A DNA stretch of 64,000 nt. It comes from Mucor racemosus. Lineage: Eukaryota > Mucoromycota > Mucoromycetes > Mucorales > Mucoraceae. Position 1 is the stretch's first letter; the number at the start of each line of letters is the position of its first letter. The notes under the pieces are model-generated. The model saw nothing but the letters and a program-made list of their open reading frames with translations, ran no database searches and was not told the origin of the DNA. The position numbers and the translations under genes were made by a program. Below, one piece after another: positions 54,407 to 64,000 of this stretch. The DNA is taken from the NCBI GenBank assembly GCA_027405735.1, contig JAPEHQ010000020.1:372001-436000 (forward strand). Direction: 5' to 3'.

Positions 54407-56050
54407 TTACAATCTAAATTGGAAATCAAGACGGTTGGAGCCAAGGTCTTTTGTAGTTTCATCGTATGTTTTCTTCTCATCTTCTGTCATGCTATTCCAC
54501 TTCTTTGCACGTTGCTTGTTTGTAAAAGCATAACGAGTACGTAGAGCGATAAAGAGAACGGCTGTAGCAGCCTGAAGAGCAATATTGATGTAATTACCTT
54601 GGTGATAATAAGGAGAATCAGCAGTTTTATAAATTTGAGAACCAGGGACACCACAAATATTGGCAGCACCAATAACAGCACCCAAGGCAAGCGTACGTTT
54701 ACCAATAGGAGCCAAATTAGAAGACATCCAGGCAATTTGCATACCATGCCATGAAGGAGCAGAAGCAGTGAAGAGAGCAGCACCATAAAGACTCCATTTT
54801 CCAGAGTTATCAGGTAAAACTTCGAGTACAATAAAACCAATCATCATCCAAATAGTACCGATGAGGGCATGAAGAGCAACATTACCATAACGATCAGAAC
54901 TACGAGCAATGATGATGGAGAAAATGAGACCAATAATATAAGAAGGAGCAGTGAGAAGATTACTATCAGTAACAGAGAAACCAGCTGTTCTGATCATAGT
55001 AGGCAAGTAGTTTTGGATAGGAGTCAAAGTCATCATACCAACAAATGTGATGACCAAATGAGTCCAGAGCTTGGTGTCAACGAGAGCAATCTTGACGTCG
55101 GCCAAGGTAACCTTCTTGAATTGTTCCTTCTTTGTCAAATCATCGCGGATAATACGAGTAACAGCAATCTTCTTTTCCTTTTCTGTAAACCAACCATTCT
55201 TACCACGAATACCTCCTGCTGTCTTTAAAGCGTTTGCAGGCAAATAAAAGAAGGCAATGATACCAACAATATGAGTCATTATACCGTCCAACAAAAAGAG
55301 CCATTTCCAGCCTTCCAAATTAGCAATACCAGCCATACGGAATACACCAAATGAAATAAGACCAGAGAAGGCAGAAGCAAAAGCTTGAATACCCCAGAAC
55401 CAAGCAAGGCGAGTCGCTAATTCAGTAGTTTTATACCATCCAGTTAAATATGTAAGACAAGCAGGAATGAAGCCAGCTTCAGTAATGGCAATAAAGATAC
55501 GAACCGCCATGAAACCATTGAAATTATGTACCAAAGCATGAGCCCATGTAACGATAGCCCAAGAATTCATTAAAATAGGGATCCATAAATGAGCACCAAT
55601 ACGTTTAACAATGGCATTTGAAGGGAGTGTAAAAAAGGTAAAAATAAGCGAGTAAACAAGAACTGTAGTGTTGACACCATCATTTGTGAATCCCAATGAA
55701 GTAGCCAGATTATCAGAAATAGCATTTGCTGCAGAAATAAATAAATAAGTTGTTCATAAATAATTGTAATATGAGCAATTGATGTTATAATGTCACTTAC
55801 AGATATTAGTACGATCCATGTTAAGGACAAATGTCATGGCCAGCATAAATGTCATAAGCTTAAGATCTAATTTATTACGGACTCTTTGCTCTTCTTCAGG
55901 TGTCCATTCCAATGTTTCATCGTAACTGTCAGTCGAAAGACTTTCCATATCACTAGTATCATAGTAAGCCTTTTCGCCATTAGCAGCAAACACGTTTTCT
56001 GTTGTCTTGACAACTGATTCAGTGTCTAATTTATTTGCTTTTTCAGTCAT
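54407..56050 (-). CDS. MFS permease, Dal5/ACS (allantoate-type anion:cation symporter) family
   Basis: A 523-residue transporter with two exons (56050-55801, 55728-54407). After an acidic N terminus (EWTPEEEQRVRNKLDLKLMT) come about 12 membrane helices. Family marks are the first-helix MTFVLNMDRTNISNA, PSNAIVKRIGAHLWIP, the loop RIFIAITEAGFIPACLTYLTGWYKTTELATR, and FLLDGIMTHIVGI. Members carry organic anions such as allantoate, nicotinate, pantothenate or biotin. Nicotinate transport would fit the neighbouring NAD-pathway dioxygenase but is only a suggestion. No frameshift or missing segment is seen. Confidence 0.9.
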
Positions 56051-57264
56051 ATAAAGTATAAGAAATTAATTTGAATTTATTTAATAAAAAAAAAAAAATC
56101 TGATAGAAAATCAAGCTATATATATAGATATGATGAAGGCTCATGCTTTTATTAATTATAAAAAGAGACATGTTGGACAATCTAGATAAACTAGTGATAT
56201 GGCGTCTTTTTCGCTTTATGATGACTCTTTCTCATAATAAAATACACACAATATACAAACTCTAAAGTTATAATATTGCAAATTATTATCAGAAAATCAT
56301 GCAACTTACACCATCAAGAATTTGGATTGTGCAATAATTTACTTTTTGTACATAATATGCGGAGTGTGTGGCATCATCTTCCTTTAAACTCGATTGGCTT
56401 GCTTGGGTTGTGTAATACAGATTGAAAGATTTATCTGTTTTAAATATATTTTCTCGTTATGGTTACTTTTTATTGCGCAATCCTTTAATTTATTGTATGT
56501 TTGAACAAAATTATCTTTTTTTAGATAACATTATATTGCTGTAAAAGATATCTTTAATTATATAAATTGCATCAAAATGAACATTTTATACAAACATGTA
56601 ATATTAATGTCCATTTTTACTATTCTTATCAATTTAAGAATATTATCATCTTTGCTTTTTGATCAAGTGGCTGACCGTGAAAATTATGTGAACCCAAGGG
56701 TCTTGTTGAACATAACGCTATGCCGAATTCCAAATATGTCGAGAAAATTGTATGCTATTCTTTGGCTTTATGATGAGATTTACTTATAGATCTTTAGATC
56801 TCACTTGTGCTTTTGCGAACTTTAATTGTCACTTAAAGGTTCAAAACACATTGGAATAAAAAACTACTATGTATGATTGACAGTTCTAAGCAGTAAAAAT
56901 ATCATTGTTTGATTATAATACTGCTGTTCATAGCCAATTCATGAAATATACAATCGAACAGATAAGAACAGGTGATGTAGTAGTTATCAATAAAAACTTT
57001 ACGATGGCAGTTATTATTATTTTGCCCATCCTATCAGAAACCAAATAGAGTGTGAATTTGCATTTTGAAATTAGTATTGTGCCATAATAGTAGTAGTTAC
57101 TTGTAATTTTTTAGTGTACATTTTTCGGCCAACATTTTAGGTATTATTTACGTCTGGATTGAGTCAACTTATAATATAGAAAGCTAACCATTTGTAGATA
57201 ATATTGAGGTTTTTAGTTTACAACCAGTTCAATCCATATATTCTTACCTAAATTGATATACTGG
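56051..57264. other. Gene-free sequence
   Basis: Upstream flank of the permease gene, then AT-rich DNA. A 70-codon frame at 56577-56789 has no features to support it. Confidence 0.5.
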
Positions 57265-57362
57265 CCGTTCGATCGCGCTACGCTCAATTATGGCATCGTC
57301 CGGGGGGGGGAGAGAGAGCTCGCTTTGGCATTTTTTTAAATGAATGTATCATATAATTGGCA
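57265..57362 (+). repeat. Repeat R1, right-end fragment
   Basis: Matches only the right end of the R1 repeat (ggccgttcgatcgcgctacgctcaattatgg ... aatgaatgtatcatat) and lies about 30 bp before the next R1 copy, so this is a partial tandem array. It contains a G10 run (about 57302-57311). Confidence 0.6.
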
Positions 57363-57392
57363 GCTCTACCTTGTTACGCTTGATTATTGTCT

Positions 57393-58271
57393 CCAGTAAT
57401 GGCCATGTTTATGTTTATGGCATTGGAGATAGAGGTAAGACGAAAAATTAATGTAAATCAATTCTAGCGCGATAATTAGAGAATGAGAATTTATTATCAT
57501 CAAATAAACTATTGCACAATATTAACATGCATAAATATTTACAGTAATAAGTAATAAGCTTGAATCAAATGGGTACAGCATCATTAATTCTTGAAAAAGT
57601 TCTCAAATATTATAAAATCTCTTATTTTTAAGATTTACAAAGCTTATAAGCGGAATATTAATTTCAAAATTCATTCTTGTCCAGACCATCAATTTTGACA
57701 TTTTCTGAATTTTTTCTTCTGATTTTGCAAATTTAGAGTTAATTATACTACCAATTATAAAACCAAAAAATATACACATGTACCAAATTTAGTGCTCTAT
57801 TTGCTCAATAAAAAATAACAAATATTTTTATTGCAAAATATCACATGAAAATCCTTTAACCAAAATTCCGTTTTGGGGGCAAAACTGCAAATTTTCATTA
57901 CTTAACATTTAATATTAAGCTTTCATAAAATGTGTATTAGCTATAGCTACAATTTTCTCTTACACTGTAGTATATTTAAACGTTGATTTTGGTACCAAAA
58001 TTTGATTTTTTTATTTTTTGATCAAAATCATGAGTGTTGGTAAGGGTAAAATGAGCCTCGAAAATGTCCGCTGTAGAAACTGAATTTTCAGATCACACAT
58101 GGTTAAATATAAGAAAAGTTGAAAAAAAATTTCTTTATTCAAAACTTAGGTATAGCATAGTATATAAGAGACCTAGTCGTTCGATCTCGTTACGCTCAAT
58201 TATGGAGTCGCCCTGCGGGATAGATTTTGCAATGTTTTCAATGAATGCATGATATGACACAGTTTTTCTAG
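57393..58271 (+). repeat. Interspersed repeat R1, copy 3, carrying a gene fragment
   Basis: About 880 bp, homologous throughout to 39745-40625. Its left end begins within the dynein intermediate chain piece (AGTAATGGCCATGTTTATG, coding GHVYVYGIGD) followed by gtaagacg and the non-coding body, and it ends at cacagtttttctag. Same family as 20100-20840. Confidence 0.75.
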
Positions 58272-61200
58272 TCTTAAACTACACTTACTATATCAGTAAG
58301 CAATGTTATAAAACACTAATATGATGACTTAGATAAAACATAAACCTCTATTTGCTCCAGCTCTATGGCACTGTGAGATGTGTTCGAATCCGTATTTTGA
58401 TGAGTTTTGACACTCTTAATTGCCCCAGACAGAGCTGATTTTACAAATTTTAAATTTTAAAGAGGATTTAAAATTTAAGGTCGACCAAAATGAATCTAAC
58501 ATCAATTTTTTTATATTATTTCATCTCAAAGTATATTTTTACTAGCTGAAATTTTTTAGTTAACACAATTCATCTAAATTATTTATTTTATCACACATTT
58601 TTGTTGGTGATATCGATTTGAATAATAATACGATTTTACGTTCCGCATGAAATTCTCAAAAATACACAAATGTCAATTTTCATTAGTTGATATGTATCTC
58701 TTTCTTGCATTGAATAGTAAATAAAAAAATATGAGCTGATTATATAAACGCCATTCTATGTATTTCAGGTTTTTTTTAAAAAAAAATATGTTTATTATTA
58801 AAGCTGAAAAAATGGCTTAAAGATAAAAATAAGGTTAATTTAAATCCATTTTAAGCGTGATTTTCAAAAATCGCATGATATGTTTTATAGGGATGTTGTC
58901 GAGCCCACTTTATACTAATAAATTTGGCTAGCAAAACCCGGCTCGACTCCAATGCTAATGTTTTATAGTCATTTTTTTTCAAAATATTCCAATCATTTTG
59001 TACTAAGTATAATAATATGTAAAGTATGAATAAATGATCTATCCTCATACTATGTCTTTCGTATTCAAAATTTATAGTGTTTTATCATAAAGGCTACAGA
59101 TTTTGCATATCTTGTCTTTTTTACTTAGTAATTAGTAACAAAATAAAAAATATGAATGAATACCTGAAGTATTAAAGTTGAATAAAGTATTTTGGTATTT
59201 TAAACTATTGCCAATATGAGCTAAAACCTAAAATAAATACTTAAATACCTGATTTTGGGCTTTTGTCGGTTTTCGAGGATATTAAACAGCCAATTTTGAA
59301 CCCAGTTCCATTTCTAACGCATATTGAAATTTGAAATGTAATATTTCTAAATTCTTATACATAGTCTTTTAAACCAAGACCTAGAAACTCTTGGTTCTTT
59401 CTTTTACCATTTTAGTTTTTCTAGTAATAAAGCCTACGTTCTCCATGATAAATGTTACTAGTCTTTATTATTATTCTTTCTATAAATAAGATTGTATGTA
59501 TCCAGAAACTCTCAGCTTTCACTGCTAAAAAATCGAAACTTTGAGCCTCCATATCTCTACTAAAAATTAAGCTATACTAACATTTTTTAATAATAAAACT
59601 TACTTATTTTGAAGTACTCTATAACATATTTTAGTACAAAAAAATTCCAAGCACTTATTTTTTTTTTATTTCTTTGGTATTTTTTTGTAGTAAATTTCAA
59701 AGTATTCGTTAAATTGAGCAGAATTTTTTTGCGTTCATTTCATCAATCACGTTGAGCTCTCTCGAACCCAGTTTAGTTCTTTTTAAAATATTGATTTTTC
59801 GTGGAGATATCCTCAAAAATGTGTACAAAGGAATACTGTCGCTTCTAGCTTCAATTTTTCCCTTGTATACCCTCATCCTAAATTCTGAATTTGAAAAAAA
59901 ATTGGCAACAATTTCATTTTCTCTACGAAAAATGCAGCTAAAAGGTTTTGAAATAGCTCAATCAATAGATAATCCTTTTGTGCATCATTCGATTACTTAT
60001 ATTTAAAATGTGTTTATAAAAAGTGATGTGTATCCTCAAAAATCCTTCAAAATTTCAACCATATTTTGCGCAGAATTTTATAAGAAACTTTTTTTTGAAT
60101 TTTATTTAAATAAATGCAGAATTTAAAACTGTACAAAAACCATTTAATGCGCTAGATTGACTTACTCTGCAGTTCATGGTACAGTAAACGATTTTGTTTT
60201 TTGAATCATTTTTCGATCATTTTTCCACCAAATCAATTTTAGAATCCCGTTAAATAGGGTTAAGCTACTGTATAATATGAACTATTGTTTTGATTATCTC
60301 GACAAAAATCAATATTTTTCGCTGAAACAAAAAATGCAGAGTAGGTTTCAATTGGGTCTATCTTGTAAATAAAAAATTAACTCCTTAATTTAGGTACTCG
60401 AGTTTTTCAATCTATTTTAGACCAGCTTTGGCCAATGTTGGACCAGTACATTTATACTCTGGTATTGATTTTTCTATTTTCGGATAGATATTATATGTTG
60501 ATTATTACTTTGGTCAATAATTACTATGTATCACGTGTAATTAAAATTTGACAAGTAGTATTAAGTAATAGATCAGTTATAATTGCGTTTAATAATATTT
60601 GTTTGATTGTTTAAAATGATATGTAATTTGGTAGTTTTCACATTTCTAGATATTAAAATGCCCACAGCTTAAAATCACTTTAAGGTTGATGCAAAATATA
60701 TTTTGCAAAATGCATTATTAATTTGATATATTATGGTCTCAAAAATTGTCAAGATTGATAAAGACATTAATGATTGAAAGTAAGAATTTTTGCATTTTTT
60801 AACATTATATAATGCAAAAAAAAAAAAATGTTTGAGAAGCAGCGTTGAATTATAGTAGTATTTAAAGCTACTTGTAGTATTAAACTTACGAATTATCTAC
60901 TCCATAGTGTATATATACAGCATATTACGCATTTTAAATTATAGATTTGTGCAATTTATGAAACCAGGTTGATTTACGAATCAATCAGATTCTAATTTAT
61001 CGAAAAGTAAACATATGAAGCTATTCAAATGAAAAAATATTATTTTATTATGAGTTTATTGAGAGGATTTATATACTAGTTGGATGGGTGTATTAAATGT
61101 GAATGATAATATAATCAGAAGAAACATATGAATATTTTATGAATAGAATGGAATCATGCATCTATGATTCAATAGTAGCATGCTGATAGATGCATGTAAT

Positions 61201-61705
61201 GCATTATTGCTTGATTTGCATGTTAAGCGTCATGGTTTGACAAATGTTCTAAATTGGTAATTCGGTAATTCCTAATTCTGATCGATCAGATTCAATTGTG
61301 AATAGTACACGCATGTATTTCTATTATTTACTAATATACATACATATCTGAAGAGACATTTATTCATAAAAAATATTAATAAAAGAATCAGGAGGTTTAT
61401 TATCTTTCTAATTTTTTAGAAATTAGAAAAGCTTAAGTTAGATGTGTATTAGCAAATTTGAAGTGGGCAGCCAAAATTGATGAGATCAATTACAATACAC
61501 TGTGTAGCATCAATTGTAGGTATACGTGGGAAGAGTAACTGCAGTATCACGATTTCTGATTATCATGCGATCGCGTTTATTTACTAGATGATCTGACAAG
61601 GTCCTGAAATATATATAAGGCCGACATAATTTGGAATGAGCCAATCAACTTTTGTTTACACATCTATTTTTTTTTGTTTGTTTTTAAATTGCAAAAATTC
61701 AATTC
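58272..61705. other. 3.4-kb gene-free AT-rich region
   Basis: I see no gene, LTR boundary or structured repeat. An 84-codon plus-strand frame (59752-60006) lacks support. The final 120 bases, with a TATATATAAGGCC box at about 61610, look like the promoter of the aminotransferase-like gene. Confidence 0.5.
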
Positions 61706-63018
61706 ATGCTGCAGCCCCTAATACTCGCCTCTTCTCGCCGTTGTCTCTCAAGGTGCATCGTTTATAATCAGCTTAACCGACACTACTACCCCAAGACAAA
61801 AATGACCGCAACCACGCGTAAATTTACTGATAATATTTATAAACTACTGGATCCTTTATTTACATAGTTTTCTTTTTCAAGTAATTGTCGAACAAACCAA
61901 TGTCGAGGAGAATGATCCTACTAGATTTCAATACAAAATAATAACTGGAAATTGCGCTTTTAATGAATTTATTCTCTCTTACCCTAGTGGTATGTATACT
62001 ACTCAATGGAAATCAGCGAAAAGAATATACATTTATTTGAAATTATATACAATAGGTGCTTATACTGGCATGCGAACAGTTCACAGAGACGCAATTGTTG
62101 AATTGGGAACTCACATGACACGTATGACTGATTCTTTGTCATTAATACATTTTGAAGGCAAGACAAAATCCCAAACAGATGCAGCCAACGAAGCCCTGAA
62201 ATCTCTCAGAGATCCCGTGGGTTTTGAAAGAAAAATAATCCCTTTGCTGAAAAAAGGTTTGAGCGAGTATTACAAGCATTTTGATGCTACTACAAATTCC
62301 GAGTATCCTTCTGAGGCAAAGGTGTCCCTTATGGCTACTTATTCATTCGAGGTATGAATCTTAAAAATAAATAAACTGTTGTGGATTAGAATTTTAACAC
62401 TTTAAAAATATAGACACAAAAACCTTATCTCGCTGCTCATTTTGCGGCTTTACCTAGCATCCCACCAAATAAACGTGTCAAGGTTGGAATCGAGAGAAAA
62501 GAGAGAACAGCACCTGAAGTTAAAGACTCACAATGGGTTAGAGAGCGTCAAACTCTTGAAAAGAATAAACATGCAGATGTGAATGAAATTTTGCTTATGG
62601 ATGATCAGCAACGCCTATATGAAGGAATGGCATCTAATTTCTTGGTTGTCAAAGATGGTGTAGTTTTATGCGCATCTTTAGATCACATTTTGTTAGGGTC
62701 CATTTTAAAAATTGTGATAAGTGTATGTCAAAAGCATAATGTTCCCTTTAAATGGGAGTTTCCTGAGTTAGAAGATGCTAAACGAGGGAGATGGGAGGGG
62801 TGCTTCCTTACCAGTACTTCAAGGTTGTTATTACCAATCGAGACGGTTTTAATCGATGGAGAAAGGTTTGCAATTTGATAATGCTATAGCTTTGAATTTT
62901 TTCTGATTTTCTTTTTGACTGTAGCATTGAATTTAAAGAAGCATCGCCATTAATTGAATTTTTGAGAAAACAAGTGGCCAGCGAAATCTACGAGACAGCA
63001 TATAAAATTTTACCCTAA
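61706..63018 (+). CDS. Class IV aminotransferase-like protein (PLP fold)
   Basis: A 353-residue protein with five exons: 61706-61817, 61882-61989, 62056-62351, 62414-62865 and 62925-63018. It belongs to the fold-type IV group (D-amino acid/branched-chain aminotransferase, aminodeoxychorismate lyase). The C-terminal block EILLMDDQQRLYEGMASNFLVVKDG, then LLGSILKIV and GRWEGCFLTSTSRLLLPIE, is the family signature, and GAYTGMRTV near residue 75 is a substrate-side motif. It resembles uncharacterised fungal and plant members. The Schiff-base Lys cannot be placed safely (a Lys lies in the segment QTLEKNK). The first 32 residues (SSRRCLSRCIV) are basic and could be a mitochondrial presequence. A second in-frame ATG at 61802 would give a protein without it. 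Confidence 0.85.
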
Positions 63019-63900
63019 TATTTCATGTATTTAAATTGTATATGTTTACAGATCCAAATAATAAATGAATCTCTGTTGATACAGCATATATTTTCAACAA
63101 AACATTAAAATGAAAATTTAAGAGGTGAACGAGGGTTTTCTGATGATTATTTTTATACTATCATTTATCATAATACAAAATGTCGAATTTGGTCTTCAAG
63201 TGTATTTCAGGGGAAATGTGGCTGGAATGGCTCATTCCACCTATACAAAAAAGCAATAGCTGCTCATCTCCAATGAGCATATAGATAGCTCAAGGCAGGT
63301 GCTGCATCTTGGTCAGAGCTACACAAATTATCTGTGTTTTATTTCAACCTTATTTACCTGATGGCGGCACCAATATTTTTCTAAATTCTATAAATAAATG
63401 ATAATAATGTCGAACGTGGCTTTGTTCAAATTCGATATTTAATGCTTACGCCTCTTTTTGTTTTCTTTACGCAATTCTTTTTATTTTTATTTTATCTTTA
63501 CATACTTGCATATTGAGATATAAAGAATTCTTTGAGACTTGTAGCCATTGTCTGAATACCCAAGTAAAGAAATAAAAAAAAGTTTATGCGCTGCCAGAAT
63601 TTTTCAATGTACTGATTGCATTTCCTTTTTCTTCCAGAAATAGGAAAAAGAGCCGCAACACTTGATTGCGAATTGCAATGGTTGTTATTATCTATAATAG
63701 AATAAAATGTCTCAGACTGTATTAAACTGACTAAAAAAACTATTCTAATCCTCTTGCAATAAAAGAATTGGTTACATCAAATGTAAAAAATGGCTTTTTT
63801 TGATTCCATCATAGATTGTTGCACTGGAATTACATTTTCAGTTTCCATCTAAATTAAGAAACCTAAACTAAAAATATTATTTTGTGTAGGTGAATTAGGG
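63019..63900. other. 3' flank, no gene
   Basis: AATAAATGAATC at about 63058 is a likely poly(A) signal for the preceding gene. No further gene recognised. Confidence 0.5.
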
Positions 63901-63923
63901 TCTCTCTCTCTCTCTCTCTCTCT
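63901..63923. repeat. (TC)n microsatellite
   Basis: About eleven TC units followed by ttgcttgc, in a pyrimidine-rich stretch that continues to 63985. It could be the promoter pyrimidine tract of a plus-strand gene starting beyond the right edge. Confidence 0.9.
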
Positions 63924-64000
63924 TGCTTGCTCCCATACGCCACGTTTTTCTCTTTTTTCTCTTTTTTTTCTTATACTTTTCTTACAAACAAGTATTTACT

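Noticed and set aside
56577..56789. 70-codon plus-strand frame starting with a hydrophobic stretch
   Set aside because: Could mimic a signal peptide, but there is no cysteine pattern, homology or promoter evidence.
59752..60006. 84-codon plus-strand frame
   Set aside because: Isolated in AT-rich DNA with no splice sites or family resemblance.

Overview
This is a eukaryotic nuclear window, almost certainly from an early-diverging filamentous fungus (Mucoromycota, Mucorales-like). The evidence is AT-rich DNA, genes cut by many very short introns (mostly 50-130 nt, GTAAGT-type donors, TAG/CAG acceptors), convergent and divergent packing without operons, and a typical fungal gene set (Neo1 flippase, Hul5/UBE3C E3 ligase, Ctk2-type cyclin, APSES factor, Dal5-type permease) beside animal-like cytoplasmic dynein light intermediate chain and NOSIP. 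All splice models were rebuilt by eye. Every complete model listed has a total coding length divisible by three.

Layout. 1-443: 5' exon of an unknown gene running off the left edge. 444-7548: gene-free; it holds solo LTRs and an island of 5'-truncated LINE 3' ends around a roughly 480-bp core with about 8.5% GC. 7549-19714: dense housekeeping block of Vps2 (ESCRT-III), UBE3C/Hul5 HECT ligase, Neo1 P4-ATPase, CWF19 and NOSIP (both spliceosome-associated, head to head). 19715-24661: repeats, including an LTR carrying three later insertions. 24662-35248: Sur7/PalI-like tetraspan protein, a Crz1-like C2H2 factor, a StuA-like APSES factor and dynein light intermediate chain. 35249-41504: nested LTRs, a 1.34-kb fold-back element with DIRS-like architecture, another solo LTR and an interspersed repeat carrying a piece of dynein intermediate chain. 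41505-49422: 2-hydroxyacid dehydrogenase, a decayed Tc1/mariner element, a Ctk2-like cyclin and indoleamine 2,3-dioxygenase. 49423-64000: LINE relic, Cwh43-N/PGAP2-like GPI-anchor protein, Dal5-like MFS permease, repeats and a class IV aminotransferase-like protein.

No full-length autonomous transposon, rRNA, tRNA or CRISPR array was seen. The most unusual items are the fold-back element at 36888-38225, the AT-rich core flanked by outward-pointing LINE remnants at 3300-6735, the catalytic cysteine codon of the HECT ligase split by an intron, the coding exon of Vps2 that consists of the start codon alone, and the gene-fragment-bearing repeat family at 20100, 39680 and 57393.
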